DNA from: Maridesulfovibrio sp. | GTDB taxonomy: Bacteria; Desulfobacterota; Desulfovibrionia; Desulfovibrionales; Desulfovibrionaceae | Direction of reading: 5' to 3' | DNA: 64,000 bases | Assembly (NCBI RefSeq): GCF_963677005.1 | Contig: NZ_OY781616.1 | Coordinates: 3,513,501-3,577,500, forward strand | Part shown: in pieces, positions 16,519 through 25,923 of the stretch | How positions within the stretch are numbered: position 1 is the stretch's first letter | Layout: every line of letters begins with the position of its first letter | Translations under genes and position numbers: made by a program | The notes under the pieces: model-generated | Told to the model about the DNA's origin: nothing | Databases searched by the model: none | The model's input: only the letters and a program-made list of their open reading frames with translations

Positions 16519-17340
16519 CTAGGGCCACATTTCGATTTTTTCGGTGAGCGGGAAGTAGTACTTGGTGTCGGGACCGTACCACTTGTTGTAGATTTTTTCG
16601 TAGGTACCGTCTTTCCACATATCCTGAATGGCGAAGTTGACGGTGTCGCGAAGTTTGGAATCATTTTCGGGCAGGCCGATGCCGTAGGGTTCGTTGGAGA
16701 AGAAGTCGCCTACGAGCTCATACTTTCCGGGAACCTGTGCTGCGTAGCCGAGCAGGATGGTGGAGTCTGTGGACCATGCGTCTGCGCGACCCATCTGCAG
16801 TGCCTGGAAGCATTCGGATTCCTTCTGGTAGGAGATAACTTTGGGATTGGGGTCACCCATTTTCTTGAGCAGGTTTCTGACGTTGATTTCGGAAGTTGTG
16901 CCCTGCATAACGGCAATTCTTTTGCCTACGAAGTCTTTGAGGTCAGCGTATTTGCCTTTGGGGGCCAGAAATTTCTGTCCGTCAAAAAAGTAGGTGATGG
17001 AGAAGTCGATGGAGTTGTCGCGTGAACGTTTATGGGTCATGTTGGAAACGGACATATCGATGCGGCCCTGCTGCAGAAAGCCGATACGGGTCTTGTTGTT
17101 TACCGGGACCTGGTCGATTTTAACGCCCATGCGTCTTGCGATTTCGTTGGCGATGTCAACATCGAAGCCGACCCATTCTTTCTTGTCGTTGTAGAAAGCG
17201 CCGGGAATGGAGTCGGTCATGATGCCGATGCGTACTACCTTGTCCTTCATGATCTTGTCATAGGCGGCACCTGCCATGGCAGTTGCTGCAAAAGCCATAA
17301 CCAGAGCGGCTGTGAGAGCCAGAGTCATAAACCTTTTCAT
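16519..17340 (-). CDS. Periplasmic amino-acid-binding protein of the ABC importer
   Basis: 273 residues. Residues 1-22 are a signal peptide ending AMA-G. The mature part has the family 3 solute-binding pattern: VRIGIMTDSIPGAFY, WVGFDVDIANEIARRMGV, MTHKRSRDNSIDFS and FVGKRIAVMQGTTSE. It would deliver a polar amino acid (glutamate, glutamine or similar; not determinable here) to the fused permease encoded next. ATG 17340 has AGGAGG nine bases upstream. The ATPase gene lies 75 bases upstream on the same strand, and a hairpin separates it from the permease gene. Confidence 0.93.
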   Translation of the reverse strand: MKRFMTLALTAALVMAFAATAMAGAAYDKIMKDKVVRIGIMTDSIPGAFYNDKKEWVGFDVDIANEIARRMGVKIDQVPVNNKTRIGFLQQGRIDMSVSNMTHKRSRDNSIDFSITYFFDGQKFLAPKGKYADLKDFVGKRIAVMQGTTSEINVRNLLKKMGDPNPKVISYQKESECFQALQMGRADAWSTDSTILLGYAAQVPGKYELVGDFFSNEPYGIGLPENDSKLRDTVNFAIQDMWKDGTYEKIYNKWYGPDTKYYFPLTEKIEMWP

Positions 17341-17415
17341 TCTTTCCTCCTGCGTGGAAGTAGACGTAGAGTATACAAAAAAGCGGAGTTCCGACACCGG
17401 AACACCGCCTGCTGC

Positions 17416-18144
17416 CTAATGTGATAGAATCTTGCTCAGGAAGAGTTTGGAACGCTCGTGCTGAGGGTTGTTGAAAAATTCTTCCGGTGTGTTCTCTTCG
17501 ATAAGGGTCCCTTCATCCATGAACAGCACCCTGTCGGCGACTTCCCTGGCAAATCCCATTTCGTGTGTTACGCAGACCATGGTCATGCCTTCGCGAGCCA
17601 GCGCTTTCATTACATCCAGAACCTCGTTGATCATTTCCGGGTCGAGAGCCGAGGTCGGTTCGTCAAAGAGCATGATGTTCGGCCGCATGGCCAGTCCCCG
17701 GGCAATGGCTACGCGCTGCTGCTGGCCTCCGGAAAGCTGGGAGGGATAATCCCCGGCCTTGTCGGGAATGTTGACCTTGGAGAGGAGCTCCATGGCCAGT
17801 TCAACCGCTTCTTTGCGCTTCATGTTCCGCACCATTGTCGGTGCCAGTATGATATTTTCCAAAACCGTCATATGCGGATAGAGGTTGAAAGACTGGAAGA
17901 CGAACCCTATCTCGGCGCGGAGCATAGGAAGATTGACTCTCGGGTCATTCACGTTCATGCCTTCTACAAGAATTTCACCTTCCTGAATGGGTTCAAGGCG
18001 GTTTATGCACCGGATCATGGTGCTTTTACCGGATCCTGAAGGGCCGCAGACAACCACCACCTCGCCTTTCTCAATTGTGAGATTGAGATTTCTCAGGGCG
18101 TGGTATTCACCGTAGTACTTATTGACGCTGTTAAATTTTATCAC
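17416..18144 (-). CDS. Polar amino-acid ABC transporter ATPase (GlnQ type)
   Basis: 242 residues, cytoplasmic energy-coupling subunit. It shows Walker [11 protein letters not shown]-loop [15 protein letters not shown], signature [17 protein letters not shown], Walker [14 protein letters not shown] and the switch histidine in [15 protein letters not shown], all typical of the GlnQ/HisP/GltL group. The start codon is GTG 18144 with a weak GGGA site. It is the first gene of an ATPase, binding-protein, permease operon. The gene is divergent from an NtrC-family activator across 448 AT-rich bases, so control by that regulator is possible, but I found no clear -24/-12 promoter. Confidence 0.95.
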   Translation of the reverse strand: MIKFNSVNKYYGEYHALRNLNLTIEKGEVVVVCGPSGSGKSTMIRCINRLEPIQEGEILVEGMNVNDPRVNLPMLRAEIGFVFQSFNLYPHMTVLENIILAPTMVRNMKRKEAVELAMELLSKVNIPDKAGDYPSQLSGGQQQRVAIARGLAMRPNIMLFDEPTSALDPEMINEVLDVMKALAREGMTMVCVTHEMGFAREVADRVLFMDEGTLIEENTPEEFFNNPQHERSKLFLSKILSH

Positions 18145-18592
18145 TTTTGTACAAATCCCGTAAAAAATTATTCTGAAGCGGACGAAAACGGGTTATCAAA
18201 TGGAACAAAATTCGGCAAGTTTTCACTCATTCCGGATTAAAATGCGTTTTTTTGCAGAATCGCGAATTATGTATCCTGATAAAAATCATTTTTGTTAAAA
18301 AACACCCCCGCTTTTCCTGCGATAAGCAAAACCACACAATTTTGTTTTTTGCGTATCACGAAATTAATTTTGTTTTCTTTGCGTTTTCGCTAGAAATTGT
18401 CCATTTTAATCAACATCAGTGAAAGAAAAGGGCCCAAAGTGTTTGTGTATGATTTCAGCCCGATCCGCTGATGTGATTCGGTTTCAGGTAGCTCTTGCCA
18501 AATATATTCCAATAAACAGCAACCTGCGACTTTTATCAACATGCAATATATATTAAGTTGAAAAGGTTTCGACTTAGAGATATGAAAAAGCC
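18145..18592. other. Divergent AT-rich promoter region, transporter operon/NtrC-type regulator
   Basis: 448 AT-rich bases with no gene that I can support. They must hold the promoter of the transporter operon (minus) and of the regulator (plus). An imperfect inverted repeat, TAAGTTGAAA-AGG-TTTCGACTTA (18554-18576), lies just before the regulator start and could be an operator or a hairpin covering the initiation region. I saw no match to the sigma-54 consensus. Confidence 0.45.
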
Positions 18593-20035
18593 ATGCCTGA
18601 CAGCACATTACTATTCATAGCCGAACCTCAGTCCGTTACCTCCGTTTTTTCCCCCCTCAAGGAGGCGGGATATCAGGCCGGGCTTGCCGATAATCTGGCC
18701 GGAGCCATTAATTTCATAAAAAAATCGAAACCGTGCCTGATCTTTACAAGACCGGTAATGCAGGGCTATTCCGCACAGGCTCTTCTTGCCGAAGCTGTCA
18801 ATATTGAAAATTTCCCTCCGGTTGTTGTCTTTTCCCGCAGCGGATCAGCAGACGAAGCGCGCAGGTACATGGAGCTCGGCGCTCGTGATTATTGGCTGGA
18901 ACCCCTGTCCTGGGAGAAAATCAAGCTCATGCTTCCGGATGAGCGTCCTCCGGCCATGCCATCCGAAGAGGATCTGGGAGACCCGCAGCCGGGAGCTGGT
19001 TCGCAGGGAACGCAGGGGCGGTATCAGGTAATCGGCCGTCACCCGGCGATGATGCGTGTGCTCGGCCTTGCCAGACAGGTGGCCAAATCCAAGGCCACGG
19101 TGCTCATTTCCGGTGAATCCGGAACCGGTAAGGAAATGTTCGCGCGGTTTCTGCATCATCATTCCGACCGCAGTGACAAGCCTTTTGTCGCCATAAACTG
19201 CGCCGCCCTGCCTGAACATCTTTTGGAATCAGAACTTTTCGGCCATGAAAAAGGAGCCTTTACCGGTGCAATCAGCCGTAAGCTCGGAAAATTCGAGCTT
19301 GCATCGGGCGGCACCATTCTTCTTGATGAAATAACCGAAATGGACCTCGGGTTGCAGGCCAAGCTGCTGAGGGTGCTGCAGGAAGGGGAAATAGACCGCG
19401 TTGGCGGTGTGGATACGGTTAAAGTGGATGTCCGCGTGCTGGCGACCACCAACCGGGCCATTGAGGAGACGGTAAAGGAAGGGAAATTTCGGCAGGACCT
19501 TTTCTACCGGCTCAATGTCATTCCCCTGAAACTCCCTGCTCTGGCCCAGCGCGGTGAAGACGTCCTGTTGCTGGCCAAATTTTTCGTGGATAAGAACTGC
19601 TCTGAATACGGGCTCAAACCGTTGGAATTTTCCGATGAAGCCGTTAAATGGCTTCTCGGCTATGAATGGCCGGGAAACGTTCGCGAGTTGCAGAACCTGA
19701 TGGAGAGAGCGGTTCTTCTGGCCGGCAGCGGTCCCATTGAATCGAGACATTTCCTGAACGATCCCGATGCTTGGATGCCCGAGGAAGAGTTTGTGAACGC
19801 CGAGCCCGGTTCCGCTATGGGGCTCTCGGGTGATGGAGACTCTGCGTCCGGCGAGGCCGGCGTCGCCGCTTCATTCGATCTTATGCCCATTTCCGAGATG
19901 GAAAAGAAGATGATAATAAAAAGTCTTGATCAGACGCAGGGCAACCGTACCAAGGCAGCAGAACTTCTGGGCATATCCGTACGCACCCTGCGCAACAAGC
20001 TTAATGACTACAAAAAGCAGGGGTTGGACCTGTAA
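18593..20035 (+). CDS. Sigma-54-dependent regulator with degenerate receiver
   Basis: 480 residues in NtrC-family order. A receiver-like domain occupies about 1-118, an AAA+ sigma-54-interaction domain about 140-375, and a Fis-type helix-turn-helix about 430-478 (NRTKAAELLGISVRTLRNKL). The AAA+ part is complete: Walker A GESGTGKE, the sigma-54 contact loop GAFTGA, Walker B GGTILLDEITEM, and the R-finger region FRQDLFYRLNVIPL. The receiver has lost the acidic pocket (AEPQS in place of the usual DD) and the phospho-Asp position reads LIFTRPVMQG, so phosphorylation is unlikely. This resembles FlrC/FleQ-like or other phosphorylation-independent activators. The targets are unknown; the divergent amino-acid transporter operon and the downstream degP-like gene are the nearest candidates. 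Confidence 0.93.
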   Translation: MPDSTLLFIAEPQSVTSVFSPLKEAGYQAGLADNLAGAINFIKKSKPCLIFTRPVMQGYSAQALLAEAVNIENFPPVVVFSRSGSADEARRYMELGARDYWLEPLSWEKIKLMLPDERPPAMPSEEDLGDPQPGAGSQGTQGRYQVIGRHPAMMRVLGLARQVAKSKATVLISGESGTGKEMFARFLHHHSDRSDKPFVAINCAALPEHLLESELFGHEKGAFTGAISRKLGKFELASGGTILLDEITEMDLGLQAKLLRVLQEGEIDRVGGVDTVKVDVRVLATTNRAIEETVKEGKFRQDLFYRLNVIPLKLPALAQRGEDVLLLAKFFVDKNCSEYGLKPLEFSDEAVKWLLGYEWPGNVRELQNLMERAVLLAGSGPIESRHFLNDPDAWMPEEEFVNAEPGSAMGLSGDGDSASGEAGVAASFDLMPISEMEKKMIIKSLDQTQGNRTKAAELLGISVRTLRNKLNDYKKQGLDL

Positions 20036-20121
20036 CCGTTTTGTCTTTTCATTCCCCGCGGGGGGCAATACACACCCGGATCACGGAATTAATCCGGTCC
20101 GGGACAATCCTTTGATCTGCC

Positions 20122-21474
20122 ATGAAGAAGTTAATCCTATTCCCGGTTTTTGCCTTACTGTTTGTTCTTGTTTCCTCTTTTACAGTCTGCGCTTCAGGCG
20201 GAGATTCCCTGCGCATAACTCCAGTGGTCAGGGCCGTGCAGCAGACCGCTCCGGCAGTTGTAAACATAACAGTAACCAGTGTGGTGGAACGCGGAGTTTC
20301 GCCTTTCGGGCAGATGTTCGGCGGTGATCCGTTCGATTCATTTTTTAATGGTTTCCAGACCAGAAAGCAGAAGTTCAGGGCCACCAGCACCGGCTCGGGC
20401 GTCATCATCAACGGGCATGACGGACTTATACTGACCAACGCGCATGTGCTGGCCGGCGGAAGCGATATCAAGGTCCGCACGATAAACGGACACGAGTACG
20501 AGGCCGAGATTGTCGGTTCGGATGCAGATTTCGATCTTGCCGTGCTCAAGATAAAAGGTGCTGGAAATCTTCCGCAGGTAAAGATGGGCGATTCATCGGA
20601 TATTTATATCGGCGAGACAGTCATCGCCATCGGCAACCCGTTCGGATACACCCATACGGTTACCACCGGCGTTGTTTCCGCGCTTAAGCGTACCGTCAAA
20701 TCCCAGCAGGGCACTTTCACGGATTTCATCCAGACCGATGCGGCCATCAATCCCGGCAACAGCGGAGGGCCGCTGCTCAACATCATGGGCGATCTGATCG
20801 GTATCAATACTTCCATCCAGGCCAGAGCCGAAGGCATCGGTTTTGCCATTCCCGTCAATAGGGCCAAAAGAGTTGTCAAGGAACTGCTTGCTTCCGGCAG
20901 GGTTTCTCCGGTCTGGCTGGGAGTAAGCGGGCAGGATCTTGATCAGGGTGCCGCCAGTTATTTCGGTTTGTCCCATGTGCACGGCCTGTTGGTGACCGAA
21001 GTCTACAAAGGGACTCCGGCATCCAAAGCCGGACTTGTTCCCGGAGATGTGATTCTTTCGATCGACGGTATAGAAGTAGAGGACAAGGACAGTTATCTTT
21101 CTTTGCTCCGGGGGCAGACCCGCGGCGAAAAAGTTGTTCTTGAAGCTCTCCATGCCGGATCGGTTTCCAAAGTGCGTCTTTATCCGCAGTCCCTTTCCTC
21201 CGCACAGTTGCGCGGTCTGGCCTGGGGGCGCTGGGGAATGGCTGTGAACCGCGACAGCAGAGGAAGGGGCGTTCTGGTTGAAAAAGTATCCCCCAACAGC
21301 CCGTCCGCCAGACTCGGACTTCAGCCGGGTGACAAGATTCATCAGATCGGCAACCGCATGGTCGGCTCTCAGCAGGACTTTCTGGATTCCTTCCTGCGCT
21401 ATCGCATGAGCAATAAAGTAATGCTCAAGGTTCAGCGGGGCCGGAATTTCTATTACGTGAAGCTTAATTCATAA
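20122..21474 (+). CDS. degP: DegP/HtrA-like periplasmic serine protease
   Basis: 450 residues. A signal peptide covers about residues 1-25, followed by a trypsin-like protease domain with the full triad: His in LTNAHVLAGG, Asp in ADFDLAVLKIKG and Ser in NPGNSGGPLLN. Two PDZ domains occupy about 265-350 and 360-445. This is the Do family that degrades or refolds damaged envelope proteins. The start gives a textbook signal peptide although no good ribosome-binding site precedes ATG 20122. It follows the sigma-54 regulator by 86 bases on the same strand, so co-transcription is possible. A structured repeat lies 17 bases after the stop. Confidence 0.95.
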   Translation: MKKLILFPVFALLFVLVSSFTVCASGGDSLRITPVVRAVQQTAPAVVNITVTSVVERGVSPFGQMFGGDPFDSFFNGFQTRKQKFRATSTGSGVIINGHDGLILTNAHVLAGGSDIKVRTINGHEYEAEIVGSDADFDLAVLKIKGAGNLPQVKMGDSSDIYIGETVIAIGNPFGYTHTVTTGVVSALKRTVKSQQGTFTDFIQTDAAINPGNSGGPLLNIMGDLIGINTSIQARAEGIGFAIPVNRAKRVVKELLASGRVSPVWLGVSGQDLDQGAASYFGLSHVHGLLVTEVYKGTPASKAGLVPGDVILSIDGIEVEDKDSYLSLLRGQTRGEKVVLEALHAGSVSKVRLYPQSLSSAQLRGLAWGRWGMAVNRDSRGRGVLVEKVSPNSPSARLGLQPGDKIHQIGNRMVGSQQDFLDSFLRYRMSNKVMLKVQRGRNFYYVKLNS

Positions 21475-21490
21475 AAATACATTTAAGGTA

Positions 21491-21581
21491 TTGAATTTGA
21501 TGCGCTTAGCGCTTTTGAGAATTTGACTTCGCCGCCAGCGGCCAAAGGGGATAATCCCCTTTGGAATCCCTAATAGTTTAA
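21491..21581 (+). repeat. Dispersed structured repeat, copy B
   Basis: It matches copy C (27466-27556, minus strand) closely and copy A (2419-2514) more loosely. It contains GCGCTTAGCGC, GCCGCCAGCGGC and CCAAAGGGG-ATAAT-CCCCTTTGG in series. It begins 17 bases after the degP-like stop, in sense orientation. Two further inverted repeats follow: AAGGCC/GGCCTT at about 21580-21597 and GTCGCTTAAC/GTTTTAGCGAC at about 21600-21640. Confidence 0.8.
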
Positions 21582-21688
21582 GGCCCCGGCAGGCCTTGCC
21601 GTCGCTTAACTAAGAGCTTTGCTTTGAGTTTTAGCGACCTGTTGAAAGCAGAGATGTCGCCGAGGCTTTTAATGTCTAATTATTCAGG

Positions 21689-22918
21689 TTATCGGCGAGT
21701 GTCGGCTGCTTCCCGGTACACTCTGTCCACGCGGTCGAAGATTTTTTCCCATGTGTAGGGCTTGGAAACGGATTGAATGTAATCAAGATCCGGCCCGGCT
21801 CCTCCCAGAATGTCCTCAAAAGCCTCGGCAAGAGTTTCCGCCAGTTTACTTTCGAGCGCGGGCTCGTCTTCCGGGTAGGGGCGGTCCACGGTCATGAGCG
21901 CGGGCAGTTTTACCATGCGCACCATGGACGGATGCGCTGGCGTGAACAGCATTCGCGATCCGGGCAGGTCAGTGGTTATTATCCGACAGCCGCAGGCCAG
22001 TGCTTCCAGCAGCACCAGCGGCACCCCTTCGTAAAAGGACGGCAGCACGAAAATATCCGATTCCCGCATCAGGTCGGCAAGTTCACGGTGCGAAAGAATT
22101 CCGTGGACGGTCACTTTGTCGCCAAGCTCTGCCGCCAGTTCCAGACAAAGCCTCTTTTCCGCTCCGCTTCCGCCTCCAACAAGATGAAGGTGGAATTTTC
22201 TGTTTTTGAGCCGCGTCAGGCTTTTCAGCAGCCAGGGAACACCCTTGCTGGCGCCCAGTTTTCCGGCGTAAAGGAGCCGGACTTCCGCAGACCGCCTCTT
22301 GGTGCAGTCATGATGGAAGCAACTGCTGTTGAATCCTCCGCTGATTACGGATACCCGGTCTTCGGGATAATCCAGCAATCCGCAGACAGCCTGCTTCTGA
22401 TCTTCGGACAGGGCTATTATCCGGTCTATTCCGGATAGTGATCCCTTTAGGGAACGGCCGAGTTCCGGGCAGAGTCTGTGCTGCCGCAGGCAGGTGCCGT
22501 GGCAGGTTGTCACCATGGGAAGGCGGGGTGCGACTTCACGGGTCACCGCCGAAGCCATCCATAAATGATTTGTGTGGACCACGTCCGGTTTGAAGGATGT
22601 GACCGCCCGGCCTATTTCCCGCCGGAAAGCGTTTTTGTAGCTTTCGATCTGTTGCGGGGTCAGGGATGAGCAGACCGTGCTTGAATAGGGCATGACGTCG
22701 CTCATGCCTACAATAGGGAAATCCAGATCGTGCCCGAAGCGGACAAAACAACAATTCTCCGGCGGGAGCACGGTTGTCGGCAGTCTGAAATCGTGCTCGG
22801 TACCGGCCACCAGAAAATTTTCATTTCCTCTGCTGCCGCTTTGCCTGATCATTTCCAGTACGTACTTGCCGCTGCCCGTGAAATCGGGTGTCTGGCTGAT
22901 GACGTGTAGTACTTTCAT
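21689..22918 (-). CDS. Family 4 glycosyltransferase
   Basis: 409-residue GT-B fold enzyme. The N-terminal lobe begins MKVLHVISQTPDFTGSGKY (glycine-rich acceptor loop). The C-terminal lobe has RLLYAGKLGASKGVPWLL and the nucleotide-sugar motif SFYEGVPLVLLEALACG (E-x(7)-E). It probably adds a hexose to a surface polysaccharide or LPS; donor and acceptor cannot be told. It starts 10 bases after the thpR stop without its own strong ribosome-binding site, so it is the last gene of a minus-strand operon pncC, porin, thpR, GT4. Confidence 0.9.
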   Translation of the reverse strand: MKVLHVISQTPDFTGSGKYVLEMIRQSGSRGNENFLVAGTEHDFRLPTTVLPPENCCFVRFGHDLDFPIVGMSDVMPYSSTVCSSLTPQQIESYKNAFRREIGRAVTSFKPDVVHTNHLWMASAVTREVAPRLPMVTTCHGTCLRQHRLCPELGRSLKGSLSGIDRIIALSEDQKQAVCGLLDYPEDRVSVISGGFNSSCFHHDCTKRRSAEVRLLYAGKLGASKGVPWLLKSLTRLKNRKFHLHLVGGGSGAEKRLCLELAAELGDKVTVHGILSHRELADLMRESDIFVLPSFYEGVPLVLLEALACGCRIITTDLPGSRMLFTPAHPSMVRMVKLPALMTVDRPYPEDEPALESKLAETLAEAFEDILGGAGPDLDYIQSVSKPYTWEKIFDRVDRVYREAADTRR

Positions 22919-22928
22919 GGGTGCCCGG

Positions 22929-23510
22929 TCAGTTGCCCGATTGCACGCCGGGCATTACACCGTAGCGATGCAGCACGGAATAGATAGGGCCTTCCGGAGT
23001 AAGTGTGCTCTTATACAGGGCGAAGCTGTCCAGTTGTGCCGGATCCAGTTCCAGCCGTCCGATTCGTTCTGCCAGTGCCGCCCAGTCGTCAGCCGCCTGT
23101 TTTTTTATGCGTCCAAGAGTCAGGTGGGCGTGGCACGTCTTTCTGTTTCGCTCGTATCCCAAAGCTACAAGGCTGCTGTCCACAAGTTCCGCATTCGCGC
23201 AGAATTGTTTTGCTCCGCGCTCAAGGTCTATCCAGATTATATGCGGGTTATCCATGCCGGGGAAAAATCCAGCTTTTCCTGCTGATATTTCAAAGGGTGC
23301 GGTTTTCAGTTCGGAGAGAGTTTTATGCAGGGCAGGGATATCCGTTTCCGGAATATTTCCGATAAATCTGAGGGTAAAATGCATGTTTTCAGGGCGGACC
23401 CAGGATATCCTTGATTCAAGCCCCTCGCTGAATCCGTCCATGGCTTCGCCGATGATCTTTTTCCAGTGTTCAGGAACAGGGTGTGCAATAAATGTTCTTA
23501 TCTTTTTCAT
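22929..23510 (-). CDS. thpR: RNA 2',3'-cyclic phosphodiesterase
   Basis: 193-residue member of the 2H phosphoesterase family. Both catalytic H-x-T motifs are present, HFTLRFIG near residue 44 and HLTLGRIKK near residue 130. Bacterial members open 2',3'-cyclic phosphates on RNA. ATG 23510 has GGGATACA immediately upstream. It lies between the porin and the GT4 gene on the minus strand, a grouping that suggests shared transcription rather than shared function. Confidence 0.92.
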   Translation of the reverse strand: MKKIRTFIAHPVPEHWKKIIGEAMDGFSEGLESRISWVRPENMHFTLRFIGNIPETDIPALHKTLSELKTAPFEISAGKAGFFPGMDNPHIIWIDLERGAKQFCANAELVDSSLVALGYERNRKTCHAHLTLGRIKKQAADDWAALAERIGRLELDPAQLDSFALYKSTLTPEGPIYSVLHRYGVMPGVQSGN

Positions 23511-23539
23511 TGTATCCCAGCCCGTTAAAGTGTTTTTGA

Positions 23540-24778
23540 TCAGGGTGTGGAAAAAGTGAAGAAGAATTTCAACATTCCGAACACGATATCATCGTTTTCG
23601 CTGTTGCAGTTTGAGTTTGTTACATAAGTAATATCGGGGATAATCGAGAAGTTGTCAGCAAGTTTGATCTCGTAGTAGGATTCATAGTGGAATTCCATAT
23701 CATTATCTGAAGTGTGCCGGTTGCCCTGCAGCCCGCCTGCCGCAACCCCCCAGACATCTTCGGAACGTCCCGGAAGCGGTCCCTGCCAGTGCGTGCCCGC
23801 CGACCATGTCCATGTAACAGAGTTCACGGCGCCGTTTCCGCGTCCAAGTCTGGCGAAGATTCCGAATTCTTTGGTGATGTCCTGGTCCATGTTGAAACCC
23901 AGTCCCCAGTTCTCCGCTCCCTCGCTGTTGTCCAGCCGGGGCTGTTCATAGGTGTTGGTCCAGAAAAAGAAACGGTAGTTGCCCTGCAATGCTCCGAAAC
24001 TGGGTGCGTAGGTGACCTGTCCGCCGATGAGCGGGTCGTCGGTCATATCTTCGAAAGCTTCCTTCTGCTGGTCGCGGTCAAGGGCGCTGCGTCGTGTTGA
24101 CTGGGCGAAAATTGTTACCCGTAACGGCTCAACCGGCTGCAACCCGGCGGCAACAATGGGCAGAGACTCGTCAATTGAGTCGAAGATCGGTTCGTTATTG
24201 AAAATTGTGTTTACGAATTGAGTTCTGCCGTTGCCTGCAAAGCGGTTTTCGTCAATGAACGATTCCGGGTCTGTCCAACCCAGAGATATGTATGCCTGTT
24301 TATTGCCGAAGTGCTGGGTATAAAGCAGGTCGGAAATGGATACCTGTCCGCCGGCTGTGGTGCGGGATGCCTGCCCGTTCAGTGGAGAAGCTACCAATCC
24401 TCTGCTGGAAGGGTTGCTGCCGGTGTCGGAATATCCTCCCTGCATCTGGAGAAAGAAAGCGCCGTTCCCAAAGGGCTGCCAGTTCAGTCTGACCCTTGCC
24501 TTGACCGCGCCCTGATCCTTCCCTTCCTTGCTTTCGCCGTTTATTCTGGTGTCTGAATAGCCGTCCCAGTAGGCCAGCACATCGCCGTCTATGGTCATGG
24601 GACCGGTGGCATTCTGGAATTCGTCCCATTGCTTGCGTATGGATTGCAGCAGTACTGATTTCGTCCGTTCCGAATTGCCATGCAGCCCCAGATAGTCGCG
24701 CAAAGAGTCTTCGCAAAAGGCCGGTCTGGCTGTAGCGAGGATAAGAAATAACAGCAGCGGGAGAATTTTTATTTTCAT
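23540..24778 (-). CDS. OprB-like outer-membrane carbohydrate-selective porin
   Basis: 412 residues. Residues 1-22 are a signal peptide (cleavage near AFC-E). The mature chain alternates hydrophobic and polar residues as in beta-barrels and has OprB-family features: the N-terminal RDYLGLHGNSERTK region, GDVLAYWDGYSD, and a C-terminus ending in FGMLKFFFTFSTP with terminal aromatic beta-strand character. It would sit in the outer membrane and pass sugars or other small solutes. The stop of pncC is eight bases upstream and no strong ribosome-binding site is visible, so translation may be coupled. Confidence 0.85.
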   Translation of the reverse strand: MKIKILPLLLFLILATARPAFCEDSLRDYLGLHGNSERTKSVLLQSIRKQWDEFQNATGPMTIDGDVLAYWDGYSDTRINGESKEGKDQGAVKARVRLNWQPFGNGAFFLQMQGGYSDTGSNPSSRGLVASPLNGQASRTTAGGQVSISDLLYTQHFGNKQAYISLGWTDPESFIDENRFAGNGRTQFVNTIFNNEPIFDSIDESLPIVAAGLQPVEPLRVTIFAQSTRRSALDRDQQKEAFEDMTDDPLIGGQVTYAPSFGALQGNYRFFFWTNTYEQPRLDNSEGAENWGLGFNMDQDITKEFGIFARLGRGNGAVNSVTWTWSAGTHWQGPLPGRSEDVWGVAAGGLQGNRHTSDNDMEFHYESYYEIKLADNFSIIPDITYVTNSNCNSENDDIVFGMLKFFFTFSTP

Positions 24779-24785
24779 ATACGGA

Positions 24786-25265
24786 TCAGTTTTTTTTCAG
24801 GAGTTCAAGAAGACCGGTGAGAACCGTTTCAAGGCTTTGTCTTTTAACTGCCGCACGGTCGCCGGGGAACAGAAATTTTTCGGCCCGGCAGGTTCCGTTG
24901 ACACACCAGCCTATCCAGACTGTGCCTACCGGTTTGTCGGGGGTTCCCCCTGTAGGCCCGGCAATTCCGGACAGTGATACGCCTGCATCGGTGCCCAGAG
25001 TCCTGCAGACCCCTTCGGCCATGGCCAGCACGGTCGCCTCGCTTACCGCGCCGTGTTCAATCAGAGTGGCTTCCGGCACATGGAGCAGGGACATTTTAAT
25101 CTGGTTGGAGTAGGCTACAACCGCCCCGGAAAACCATGCGGAACTGCCCGAAAAATCGGTCAGCGTAGCGGCAACAAGGCCCCCGGTGCACGATTCCGCG
25201 GTTCCGAGAGTCCAGCCTTTATCTATCAGTATTTTGCCTATGGCGGGTACAATGTTATCAATCAT
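24786..25265 (-). CDS. pncC: Nicotinamide-nucleotide amidase (CinA C-terminal domain)
   Basis: 159-residue stand-alone CinA C-terminal domain, which deamidates NMN to NaMN in pyridine-nucleotide recycling. Conserved segments are TAESCTGGLVAATLTD, the SGSSAWFSGAVVAYSN active-site region, GAVSEATVLAMAEG and SGIAGPTGGTPDKPVGTVW. It is first in the minus-strand pncC, porin, thpR, GT4 set. No MoCF-like N-terminal CinA domain is attached. Confidence 0.93.
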   Translation of the reverse strand: MIDNIVPAIGKILIDKGWTLGTAESCTGGLVAATLTDFSGSSAWFSGAVVAYSNQIKMSLLHVPEATLIEHGAVSEATVLAMAEGVCRTLGTDAGVSLSGIAGPTGGTPDKPVGTVWIGWCVNGTCRAEKFLFPGDRAAVKRQSLETVLTGLLELLKKN

Positions 25266-25472
25266 GCAGGCACTCTATACCTAATTCCGGCACATTTGAA
25301 GAGGTCCGGTACAGATATTAATGGTTGCCCCCTGCTACATCGTGCTATACACCGTTGGCAGCGGACCCGGCAGGGTGTATGATGCTCCTGCCGAATGTGT
25401 CGGGCGGCCCGGCGTGACAATCGCGTACGTTCTGTGAATGTGACGCAGCCGCTTTCTATGAAATCCGGGACC

Positions 25473-25499
25473 GGGACGGTGCGGTCCTTTAAATCGGGA
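25473..25499 (+). terminator. Weak hairpin upstream of the small membrane-protein gene
   Basis: GGACCG and CGGTCC form a short stem around GGACGGTG, followed by TTTAAAT. It is too short and too close to the next start to be a sure terminator. The rest of 25266-25515 shows only a second short GC-rich inverted repeat (CCGGCAG...CTGCCG near 25367-25399). Confidence 0.3.
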
Positions 25500-25515
25500 T
25501 GACGGACTTGCTGCC

Positions 25516-25923
25516 GTGAATTTCAGGAATGCCGCTGAATACATCTGGAAAAGGCACTGCGCTCATTGGAATTGGATTCTGATGGTCTGTTTCGTGGTGC
25601 TCTTTCTTGCCGCGCTCTGGCTGCATTCGATAATAATGTTTTTTGCCAGTGCCGGAGTCGCGGTTATTTCGCTTTGCGAGCTTCCGGACCCTGTCCCGCC
25701 GTTCAAAAGCATAGACCTCCTGATTGCAAAGGAACGCGTCTGGCTCAGGAAGCCGTGGAACAGGAAAAAATGGCTTCAGACATTCGGTTTTTTTGTCGGG
25801 ACGTGCTATCTTTTCGTTTCCTGCTGGGCGGGGAGCACTATGGCGCTGCTGCTGTTCATCGGTATCTGCGTCAATATCGGCTGCGTATATTCCAACAAGG
25901 CCATGGGTGTGGACGATCTTTAA
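25516..25923 (+). CDS. Small membrane protein of unknown function
   Basis: 135 residues, not recognised. There are two hydrophobic blocks, each long enough for two membrane passes: about residues 19-55 (WILMVCFVVLFLAALWLHSI and the next stretch) and about residues 88-125 (FGFFVGTCYLFVSCWAGSTM and the next stretch). They are joined by a polar loop rich in Lys, Arg and Trp (LRKPWNRKKWLQ). The start is GTG 25516 with no clear ribosome-binding site, so the N-terminus is uncertain. The gene ends 150 bases before serS on the same strand. Overlapping frames of similar length in the same stretch lack membrane logic. Confidence 0.6.
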   Translation: MNFRNAAEYIWKRHCAHWNWILMVCFVVLFLAALWLHSIIMFFASAGVAVISLCELPDPVPPFKSIDLLIAKERVWLRKPWNRKKWLQTFGFFVGTCYLFVSCWAGSTMALLLFIGICVNIGCVYSNKAMGVDDL

